From Cynocephalus volans (Eukaryota > Chordata > Mammalia > Dermoptera > Cynocephalidae): a stretch of 64,000 bases of DNA. Every line of letters starts with the position of its first letter. Within the stretch, counting starts at the first letter, position 1. Location of the stretch: positions 157,468,369-157,532,368 of the forward strand of contig NC_084463.1 of NCBI RefSeq assembly GCF_027409185.1, given 5' to 3'. Positions 12,621 to 22,173 of the stretch are shown here, in pieces. The notes under the pieces are model-generated. The model made no database searches, was not told where the DNA came from, and was given only the letters and a program-made list of their open reading frames with translations. The position numbers and the translations under genes are program-made.

Positions 12621-14545
12621 AATATGCAAACACAGAAATTAGAATTTGCAGCTCTGTGTAATAACCACAACTTCACATTGACTTAAAATAAGGCTTCTCT
12701 TTTCTCTCTCTCTTGATGCTTCCATCAATTCTCCAGGGGTTAACTAGTCATGGTTCTGACCTCTCCAGTGCTGGGGAACAGGAAATAGGGAAAACAAGGG
12801 AATAAGAATGAACTTATGTGACAGCTCTTCGGTGGCTGTTCTAGGCTCTGTGGGCTTTGCAGGTGCTCCATCCCATGGGACGCTTTCATGGATCTCAGAA
12901 AGTCCACATTCCTGACGTCTCTCGCTTTTTGGACATCTTAAAAATTATTCAAAAGGCAATAAAGAAGTCGAGAAAAAGAAAAGTATGATAGGTGGAAAAA
13001 TTAATGTAGGAGTGGAAGACGAAACTAAAGTGGTGAAAAAAAGAATATTTGTAGAGAAAAATTAAATGAATGAAATCTATAGAAGTAAAGGGGCGAGTTA
13101 GAGCGGATCAATTCAGGATGTTCAACTGCAAAATTCCCAGATGAGAAAGAAATTATATGGTGGGTACAAAAACATCAAAAATTACACCAGAACATCCCCC
13201 AAATGAAGGATTTGAGATTTAAAAGGTCCATTCTCTCCCCATGCAAAAATATCATGGTGAAAATTAGCAACATCTTCCTAAAGAGTTTCCTGCTAAACAG
13301 AACACTAGGTCATATTCAAGGATGAAGAATGAAAATAGCATCAACCAAAAAGACTTCAATGCAAAGCAACACTGCTGAAAATTTATAGAATTTTCACCCT
13401 ATAATTCTATCAGGGTAAATTTCTATAATCAGCCAACTGTCACTCAAGCGTGATGATAGAGAAATATTCAGACATGCAAATTTCCCCCTATTTTACGTCC
13501 ACCAAGCTTTTCTCCAAAAGACAGTGGAAGATTTTCTCTGTAAAGGAGGGAATAGAAGGAGAAAGAGAAAAGCATGGGGTCCAGGGCAGAGGATTTGACG
13601 CAGGAGTAGAGACGTCTGAACGTGATGCCGACCAGAGACCTGTGCTCAAAATGATTCAGACCCATGAAGGTAAACACCAGGGGAAACTCTGACACAAGTC
13701 GGAGGTGACATGGACACTATCATGGGCATGGGAAGAGGAGGAAACAAGTGTTTGTCATTACAACCCACTCTACACCATTTTCTGTCTCACACATTGCACC
13801 TGTATCACATTAGACATTAAACTTCAAAGAAAGAGATGCTGGAAGACAAGTGCAAAGGAAGGAAATGTGGAAGAAATTGTGGAAAAATGTGGGAGGAGTC
13901 AGAACCATGACTAGTGCTATCACTAGAGAGGTGATAATTTACTGGAAAGCAGTTAAGATGCTGTAGATTATCTTAGGTCAGCTCAAAACCCACCACACAA
14001 CTAACAGGAGTTTGATATATTTTATTGAAAGAAATAGCAGATTTCCGTATATAATGAATTACATGTTGAATGACTAGAGACAAGACAGAGGACTGAGGAA
14101 TGATAAGAGATATATTTCACAGAGAATATTTTGTCTTACATATTTTAAAAAATATATATATATATATTTGTCTTAGGTATTACATATTACATATTATTAA
14201 CCTATGGAAGCTAAAGTCCTTCTGAGCTGTGCATCTCCAGGAAGGGAGGCTCTGTGCAGGGGGTGATGGCTGTGTGAGGTCATAAGGACCTACAGGATGA
14301 GGATGACTGAAAGGTGGAAGTAAGGCCCTCCTGGTGGGCAAAGCTGCCTGGGCCTGGGTGTCGAGGTGACACTGAGTCCAGCCTATGGGAGGGCAATGAT
14401 GCCCACAAACCTGCAGGGATCTTGCTGTACCTGGGGCTGCATTCACTGTGCACTAGAGGCAAGGCCATCTAGCACTGCTGATGTATCAATACGAGACCAA
14501 GTGCTTTTCAATATTTACATACACATGGCCTCTCCACTACAGCAC
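12620..14545. other. No gene seen; AT-rich, LINE-like in part
   Basis: The sequence is AT-rich, with a short (TA)n run near 14150-14168. It is similar to the older duplicate at 37030-38100 when read through the right arm. Both strands show only short frames that do not look coding. Confidence 0.4.
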
Positions 14546-14735
14546 CCTTGATTTTGATGTGAATATCAGAATTCAGTAGGATGTTTAATTCCTTGCCCCT
14601 GACACTTGATATCAGTAGCACACCCATCCTCCTCCACTTGGGACAACCACAAACAACTCTAGACATTGACAGATGTTCTCCAAGTTTTCGGGGAAGGTCA
14701 AAATTGCCCCTGCTGAGAACCACTGCTCTAGCAGT
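14545..14735 (-). mobile_element. MER5-type (hAT-Charlie) relic
   Basis: The reverse complement begins with the typical 'CTAGAGCAGTGGTTCTCAGC' terminus and holds the 'TGTCAATGTCTAGAG' block. It has the same position within the inner duplicate unit as the MER5A piece at 5695 in the outer unit. Confidence 0.65.
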
Positions 14736-16050
14736 GGGGATACTTTATATAAACTCCCCATATATGTCTTGTTATGCCCTTGTGTTCTAGAGGCTCACAA
14801 CCATGGGATGACTACAGGGACAAGGAAAATGTTGGCATTGAAGTGAAAGGAAAATTACTAACTGACTGGCATAGATATTGGTGTAGATATATAATGATCC
14901 AAGTCAAATGTCACATGTACCCAGGCATTGACATTTTTAACCACGCACATTTCAGGGAAATGGCAGGTTGTGTACTTTCAGGGTTTGGTGAAGGAGCCAA
15001 GGAGAATTAGCCGGGGGCTGACACCTGACTGGCTCTACTTCCAATATCGGCTCCTGGTCCCAATTCATCAGACAGATCCTGGTTAGATCATACCACGATG
15101 CCAGTCACTCCTGGAATAAGAGACATTGAGGTGGCTCAGGCAACGGATGGCAGGGACTCTAAATACCTCCTCTCCTCACCTGCCTGCTTCCTCACTTATG
15201 TCAAGGTCCTCATTTGCACAGGAAAACACAAATGGTGGTTCTATTGCCCAGGACATCAGGCTGATGTCTGATTTCAGTCTTAAGTCCTATGTGTGTTTTT
15301 ACTAAAACTAATTTTAAGTGAGTTCTCGTTTTTAATAAACCTAGTAATGAAACATGTAAGACAATTGAAAAACTCTTTGTAAGAGAAGTACAATGTGTTC
15401 TTGAACATCATTTACATAAATATTAACTAAGCACCGAATATCAGGCTATAGTAGAAAGAAGACGTGCACATGCCGTGGGTTCAAGACCTTGAACAGAGCA
15501 AGGGCCAGTAATCAGGGTGCTGGAGATGTCAGGAGAGGGATGTTCATGGACAGCCCTGAGGTCCTGTGACTGGGGAGATTCCGGAGATGCAGGGACCAGG
15601 GAAGGGCACAGACATGGCTGTGTTTGATGTGGCTTACGGAATGAGGCATCTTTCATCCCAGAGTGACAGGCACAGTGGAGGAGGGGAGACAACGAAGAGC
15701 AAAGGCCTCTAGCAGGTGACTGTGGCCCCTAAAGAATCAACCCTGAGTTCACACAGCACAGCAGTGGGAGTCAAGGACACAGGGATAGCCTAGAACCATA
15801 ATATGAAGGTTCCTCAGGGTTAAGCCAAAGAGGTAAATAGAGTTGAGAGAAGTCTCTGGAGTCAGAACGTCTGGCTTAATAGCCTGGTTCAGCCACTCAC
15901 TGGCTGTGTCCTCTGGGTAAGTCTGAACCTCTCTATGTCCCATTTACTTTGGGGCTAAAATATGTCCACCTCACAGGGAGTTGACACCAGTGCCAGGTTC
16001 CTCAGAAGAGTCCTGGCTTGTGTTGTTGTCCTGACATCCTGTCCATCTCA
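14690..16050 (+). repeat. Older direct duplicate (inner unit, left arm)
   Basis: This is the partner of 5700-7230, about 9 kb away in the same orientation. The homology continues from 16050 into the SCGB2A upstream region, which is matched by about 10160-11150 in the outer unit. The ancestral duplication therefore took in the flank upstream of a secretoglobin gene. It includes a MIR relic at about 15845-15960. Confidence 0.6.
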
Positions 16051-16204
16051 TGTTCATTTTCACCATCAAAGTGCCCAAGTGTGAGACATAAATCACACGG
16101 TGTCCCTTCTGACGGGATTGCTCTTGCGAGTCCATAACAGGACCACAGCAGTGACTGCCACTTCCCCACTTCCCCCATGGATGTGTGTGCCTGTCTGCTG
16201 CCAC

Positions 16205-16350
16205 CCAGTTTAGAAAGTGAGCTGTACAAGGGCAAGGGCCTGCTCTGCCTTGTTCCTTTAATTGATTCTGTCACATGTAGCTCAGGGGCCAGTGCATGGG
16301 ACAAGCTCAACAATAATTCACGGATGAATGGATGGAGGGACGGAGGGATA
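16205..16350 (+). mobile_element. L2 3'-end relic
   Basis: It shows 'GTGAGCTGTACAAGGGCAAG', 'GCTCAGGGGCCAGTGCATGG', 'GCTCAACAATAATTCA' and a GGATGGA repeat, the order expected for an L2 tail. The left boundary of the identical gene-conversion tract (16314) falls inside it. Confidence 0.55.
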
Positions 16351-17072
16351 AACACCCCCACTCATGCGTGGTCACCTTATGTGAGGCCGTGTGATAGAAT
16401 CCTTACACAGAGCGACTGTCCTCCTTAGGACATCCCGACAAGGGATCACGCATACCCAAGGAAGCTCAGAGACAATATTGGAACTTGCCCAAGGACACGT
16501 CATGACCAGATGGTGCATCGAGTATCCAAATCCACACGAGCATGAGCCGAATCCCGCACCGTCCACCGTGCAGCCCTGCCTGCCCTCAGCAATTTGAAAG
16601 GAAAACCCTGAAAAAAAACAACAAGGAAATAAATGCACGTATTAACACATTTACAATACGATGAACTTGTGAAGTTACTAAGTGAGAAAATCCTTATAGA
16701 AATGACTTTCAGTGGAGGGCGGATGTCGGTAAATACCCACACAGAACGTCAAGCACGTTTCAGAACGTGAGAGTCGGTGGCTGAGCAGAGCCTGCCCCCT
16801 GGAGGCGGCGTGCGGCACTGCAGCAGGCCCGCTGCTCAGTGGAGCCAGCTCATGCAGGGGGCGCTGTGAGCACCTGGAGCAGGTGCAGAAGACGAGGAAG
16901 AGCAAAGGGAGAAGGACCCCAAGGAAGAGGCGGGAAGCAGGAGGTTTCTACACGCCTGTCACACACTGGCTGGGCTCCCGCCAGTGCAGGCTGTTCCTTC
17001 CTGGTCCCGTGCCAGGTTGAGTCTGTGACTCATTCCCTGATTCCTGGGAGGGATTAAGGTGGCTGCCTGGGG

Positions 17073-17107
17073 AATAAATAGAGGAGCTCTGGGTGCTCAC
17101 CTCCAAA
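17073..17107 (+). promoter_or_regulatory. Core promoter of the left SCGB2A gene
   Basis: A TATA-like AATAAATAG lies at 17073-17081, about 85-90 bases before the start codon. CACCTCCAAA follows at 17098-17107, where transcription should begin. The same ten bases follow a TATA-like AAATAG upstream of SCGB1D. The leader after it ends CAGCTGCCTCACC-ATG, like the human SCGB2A leaders. Confidence 0.65.
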
Positions 17108-17164
17108 GCGAGGTACTTGATCCCTGCCGCAGTCGCCTGCACAGCCAACAACAGCTGCCTCACC

Positions 17165-20118
17165 ATGAAGCTGCTGGTGGTCCTCATGCTGGCCGCCCTC
17201 CCCCTCTACTGCTCTGCAGGTGAGTTCTGTGCACAGAGGGCTGCCTGTCAGCTGGGGGTTGATTCCTGGGCCCTGGGCAAGATCTCCCAGTTCCCAGGCC
17301 CCAGCACAGGTGAGTCTCGGTGCAAAGGGTCTGGGTGTAATAGGCCTAAGCATCACCATTAATTCCAGACAGTCAAAGAGCAGGTTCCCTCATGGGCTGT
17401 GCCCCTGTATTGGAGCTGGATGGAGCGTCTCATACCCATTGAGAGTGTCCCACCATGGTGCAGCTACCCTGAAAACCAGGATGAGACTCAGGATTGAGTA
17501 TTTGAATGAGACATTTCAGTGGGGCAAGGGAAAGATATGAAGGATGGACCCATGGCATTGGATCCACATGGGTTCCCTGAAAGAGGCACTCCCGGGTCTC
17601 CTTAAACATGGGAGGAAATGGGAAAACCTCAGGAGGGAAGATTCAGGCTGCAGCGTGTGACCCAGTGTCTCACACCATGTGGGGCTCACTCTGCACTCCC
17701 AGCGTTGATCTCAGCCTTTGTGGAGGGCACATTAACTCCGAGCCCCTTGGTGCTCGAAGCAGGCTGGGGAGGACTCACACCCTCTGGAGTCTCCTTCCAG
17801 CATTAAAGACCCAGAGGGAGGACAAAGCCCTGAAGGCCAGAATCTGGGCAGCACTAACAGGTCACATGTGTAGCCTACTTTGTACAACTGACAAGGCTCA
17901 CTTGCATACCCTCCCTCATTTGTTCCCAAAGTAGGTGCAGACGGGTAAAAAGGTGCTCTGCTCACAGGCAACGAAATGGAAAAATGCAGACCCAGGAGCA
18001 AACCGGCTCTCGTGAATCCAGGTCCCGAGCTTTGTCCCCTCGTCCTCAGGGGTGGCCGCATCAGGTCGCTTCATGAACAGGAGGTTCTGTTTTACCTTCC
18101 TTGTCGATGCAGACCACAGTTAGAGTTAAAAGAGTTAATGGACAGTGCTCTAGACCCAATGCTTCTGTGATACTTGAAATCCTACTTGAGGCTCTGAATG
18201 ATAACAGTGAACCACGGCACGACTGTCATCCAAGAAAGAGGAAACAGTGTTGAGTATGTCCCACCAAGTCAGAGCTTGTCATTTCTCCAGCCTCCTCATA
18301 AAGCCACTTTGCACGGGGTTTGGCTCCTCTGAGCTGGGGGGTTTAGGGGGACAGATGCTGCAAGGCTTAAATCCGGAGCCTGAGTTTACTGTCCTAGAAC
18401 CGAGGACCCGAGAAACGGACCACAGTCCTTCGTCATCAGTGTCTCTAGTGGGTGCAAGAAGATGAGTGACATGACAGGACTCCCCCAGTGGGCTCACACC
18501 TCCAGCAATGAGCCTGTTTTCTCACGCTCTCTCCTCAGGGTCTGGCTGTCAACTTCTCGAGGATGTGATTTACAATGTGATCAATTCCGGGGTGTCTACA
18601 GCTCAACTGAAACAATCTATTCAACAGTTCATACCAGATAACGCCACTGCCAACGCCGTAGATGAATTCAAACAGTGCTTCCTCCAGCAATCAAATGACA
18701 CTCTGAGCAATATACAAAACCTGATGGTAAATTAGCCTTCTTCTTATGTGCCTTAAAACTCACTGACCAGGAACGGGCAGGCTCTAAATTTCTCACCAGT
18801 AATGCCGAGCAGCCTCTGACCAGGTTTTTGGTGGTTTGGGGATTGTCTTTTGTATGGGTTAATTTAATTTTGCTGTAAGGCTGATTCGCTTCACTTTGAG
18901 AATCTTTAGTGAATGATCAATGGAAAAGAGAGAAATAGAGGTCGAGAAATGGCTTGTCACCCCCTTCAAGTCCCCAGGACACGCTCACACACAGACACAC
19001 AGACATGCATGAGCACAAGACACACGCAGGGACAGACACACACATCTTCTGTCCAGACAAGACAGTCTGATTCTCAAGGAGCCACTCACCTGTTGGAACA
19101 ACCCACAAAGAAAGTTCCCACTTCTCACAGAAACAGATAGCAAAAACGTTCTGATACAAAGTTTACAGTGTCCAGAAAATAGCATTTGTGTAAATTCTAC
19201 ATATTCCAATATAAAGAATTTAAAACCTAGGTCTCACCACGGTGACTTGCTGGCACACGTGATTGGAATCCCAGTGTCATTTGTTCAGGCACCTCCTGAA
19301 GTTACAAGTGCATGTCACGGGGTGAGACCAGCGTGGGTGACAGAACTGCTTAAAACAGAAGCCAGCGTTTCAGCAATGACTAAGTACAAACACATGCGCT
19401 GTGCTCTGTTGTTAGCATTTATTTAACATCGCAATATTCCACTTAAAGCACTTCATGATAGAAAAATTAGAAATATACCAAAGAGCGTAAGGATCACAGT
19501 GGACGTCTCCTGCAGTTTAGGAAGGGGGAGCACGTGCTCTTCGAAAACCCAGACCGCGTTCCTCATTGCCAGGGCGGAGGCCGGATTTGCAGGCCCCGAA
19601 GGAAACGTGGAGGGCCTCAGACTGCTACAGGATTTCTGACTTTTAAGGCCATATGGGAACTCAAAAGTATCACGTCCTTGTACTTGAACTGAGATGGTGA
19701 CAATTCTCTGAAAAAGTGAAAAAGTGGTATCACAAACAGCTCAGATTGGCAGGTCTCCAACAAATGTTACATGCAGCGTATTTATTGAATACATTACATC
19801 AGGGAACAGGACTTTTGGAGAAACAAGCTTCAAAGGGGTCCCTGGCAGGGAAAAGGTCCCAAAACACTGGCCACCTGTCTGGCATCAATAAATCTCTCCA
19901 GGATCACAGAATAAAAAGAGAGATAATTCTCACTTGCTTCCAGTACTAATTTTCTTGGGTATTAGATGTTTGTGGACAGATGCAGGAAAATAGCACAAAG
20001 AACTGTGTGTGGATATTGATATTGGACTTTGTAAGAGAGAGTGGAAAATCGAAGCGACGTCTCTGTTCTTGTTTTCCAGGAGAGAATCTATGGCAGCTTT
20101 TGGTGTAAGGCGTATTAA
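17165..20118 (+). CDS. SCGB2A2-like: Mammaglobin-like secretoglobin (SCGB2A family), left copy
   Basis: This is a small secreted secretoglobin with three coding exons: 17165-17219, 18539-18726 and 20080-20118. The junctions are G|GTGAGT, CTCCTCAG|GG, ATG|GTAAAT and TTTTCCAG|GA. The product has 93 residues, the length of human SCGB2A2. Residues 1-18 form a hydrophobic signal peptide (MKLLVVLMLAAL...), with cleavage likely before Gly19. Cys22, Cys65 and Cys90 match the three family cysteines used for disulfide-linked dimers. Asn53 (NAT) and Asn71 (NDT) are potential glycosylation sites. The helical core includes 'LLEDVIYNVIN' and 'DEFKQCFLQQS'; the tail is GSFWCKAY. Secretoglobins bind small hydrophobic ligands in gland and mucosal secretions. 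The match is shared between SCGB2A1 (FKQCFL, FWC) and SCGB2A2 (DNAT, DTLSN), so 1:1 orthology is unsettled. The start is fixed by the signal peptide and CACC context. Confidence 0.93.
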
Positions 20119-20258
20119 CTTTCCTCAGGACCCTGGGCTCAGACTATGGTCAGAAACCAACTGCCGATTGCTTTGAACCAAAACCTTTCTTTCTTATTTT
20201 GTCATTTTATCTATAAACTGCAAGACAATTGTTGAAACCTCAAATACATTTTCATTTC

Positions 20259-20264
20259 AATAAA
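20259..20264 (+). terminator. Poly(A) signal of the left SCGB2A gene
   Basis: AATAAA lies 141 bases after the stop codon; cleavage is expected near 20280. This gives a short 3' UTR, as is usual in the family. Confidence 0.8.
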
Positions 20265-20947
20265 CTGAGTGCAAAAAACTAAAGCTCCTGTCTGTTCTGC
20301 CACAGAAAGGGAGACGTTGGGGACCTCACACATCACACTGCAGCTGCAGCGGGTGCACATTCACAGATGACGCAGCAAGGCAGGGGTGGGGACAGAAGAG
20401 CACACAGAGCTCCTTTTTCCTCGCCCTGTGTCCCCAAGCACTGTTCCTCTCTCTGGAAAAGGCTTTTCCTCCCCTCGTGGCCACCACCTCCCATGGGACT
20501 GCCTCTGAGGTCCTGACCCATGGGTGCTGTGGGGGGTCGTGCCCTGAGTCCCCACCCCCACCACAGCCCTCCTGTCACTCTGAGACCTGCCTGCGGGGCC
20601 AGGTTCCTCTGGGCTCTGTCTCCACCCACCCTGGGTTGCAGTGACTGGAGCCAGCGAATGAGGTGACTCCTGCAAAACAGACTGAAGTCTGTCCTGATTT
20701 TAATCTAGATTTTGTTCCTCATGGATTTGGGCATTAATTTTGGTCTTTACAAATATTGCACTAAAATAGTATTGCTGAGTTGTATGGCACCCCTTAAACT
20801 GGGGGACTCTCCCTGTCCCTGCAGTGGGAATGTGGCCCTTTCTCTCCCCCACACTGAGCTGCAGAGGCCATGGACATGGTGGGAGCTGCATGGTATGTAG
20901 GCACAAAGCGCATTGGACGCTCATAGGTGCCAGTGTTCCTGTCCCCA

Positions 20948-21344
20948 GGGTCATCATTGCTGCTGCCTCTGTTCCCACATTAGCTGCCCCAGAGTCCTCT
21001 CACCAGGAAGACCCTGTCTGTTTCTCAGAATGGCTCAGCTCCCACCTGGGCCGCCTCTTCCAACAGGCACAGCGTGTGCAGGGACGCAGGCCTACAGTAC
21101 TATAGGGGTCCATGAAAATGTCACAAATCAAAAAAAATCAGAAACAAATGTGACAATAACAATAATAATAATAATAATAAAGATGAATATATATCAATGA
21201 ATTCAGTTGGATGATGTTCCCTGCTACACCAACGCAGTTGTGAAATGTAGTGTTTAGTATGTTTTATGGGGAAGTTGCTCAGAAATGCAATAAGACCTAA
21301 GACCTACAAATGCAAAAGAAAGCACGTCAGGCCTCACTAAGGAA
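20948..21344. other. Spacer between the inverted arms
   Basis: About 397 bases have no mirror partner. They contain an A-rich stretch with an (AAT)n microsatellite at about 21155-21181. On both sides the last 74 bases of the arms (20874-20947 and 21345-21418) are still homologous but differ at 14 places. No gene seen. Confidence 0.85.
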
Positions 21345-22027
21345 TGGGGACAGGAACGCTGGCACCCATGAGCATCCAATGGGCTTCGTGTCTATGCACC
21401 ACGCAGCTCCGTCCACCTCCATGGCCTCTGCAGCTCAGTGTGGGGGAGAGAAAGGGCCACATTCCCACTGCAGGGACAGGGAGAGTCCCCCAGTTTAAGG
21501 GGTGCCATACAACTCAGCAATACTATTTTAGTGCAATATTTGTAAAGACCAAAATTAATGCCCAAATCCATGAGGAACAAAATCTAGATTAAAATCAGGA
21601 CAGACTTCAGTCTGTTTTGCAGGAGTCACCTCATTCGCTGGCTCCAGTCACTGCAACCCAGGGTGGGTGGAGACAGAGCCCAGAGGAACCTGGCCCCGCA
21701 GGCAGGTCTCAGAGTGACAGGAGGGCTGTGGTGGGGGTGGGGACTCAGGGCACGACCCCCCACAGCACCCATGGGTCAGGACCTCAGAGGCAGTCCCATG
21801 GGAGGTGGTGGCCACGAGGGGAGGAAAAGCCTTTTCCAGAGAGAGGAACAGTGCTTGGGGACACAGGGCGAGGAAAAAGGAGCTCTGTGTGCTCTTCTGT
21901 CCCCACCCCTGCCTTGCTGCGTCATCTGTGAATGTGCACCCGCTGCAGCTGCAGTGTGATGTGTGAGGTCCCCAACGTCTCCCTTTCTGTGGCAGAACAG
22001 ACAGGAGCTTTAGTTTTTTGCACTCAG

Positions 22028-22033
22028 TTTATT
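22028..22033 (-). terminator. Poly(A) signal of the right SCGB2A gene
   Basis: TTTATT on + is AATAAA on -. It lies 141 bases past the stop codon. The two convergent genes' poly(A) signals are about 1.76 kb apart. Confidence 0.8.
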
Positions 22034-22173
22034 GAAATGAAAATGTATTTGAGGTTTCAACAATTGTCTTGCAGTTTATAGATAAAATGACAAAATAAGA
22101 AAGAAAGGTTTTGGTTCAAAGCAATCGGCAGTTGGTTTCTGACCATAGTCTGAGCCCAGGGTCCTGAGGAAAG

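Larger units (their letters stand above)
16314..20874 (+). other. Left half of arm-to-arm identical tract
   Basis: Every stretch compared base by base matches the reverse complement of 21418-25978, and all long open frames in the interval translate identically at mirrored coordinates. The flanks differ: the first outer mismatch is at 16313 (A against a G-equivalent) and the first inner one at 20875. The tract holds the gene, about 0.85 kb upstream of its start codon and about 0.6 kb beyond its poly(A) signal. Confidence 0.88.
1..20947 (+). repeat. Left arm of a large inverted repeat
   Basis: The whole interval reappears as its reverse complement in 21345-44674. From 16314 to the spacer the paired coordinates sum to 42292 without an indel. 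Between about 5.7 and 16 kb the sum is 42289-42291 (42226 at the far end), and outward of 5.64 kb it is about 44599-44675, because the left arm lacks about 2.37 kb. The arm is still matching at base 1, so its true outer end lies outside the window. It contains one SCGB2A-type gene, an L1 with a 5' end, an L1 3' end, and MIR, L2 and MER5 relics. Confidence 0.97.

Noticed and set aside
12222-12686. 154-codon frames at 12222-12686 and 29603-30067
   Set aside because: They are antisense readings of an L1 3' end.
17093-17362. 89-codon frame running through SCGB2A exon 1 into the intron, and the 75-codon frame around exon 2
   Set aside because: Both cross consensus splice sites. The spliced 93-residue product fits the family in length and cysteines; the unspliced frames do not.
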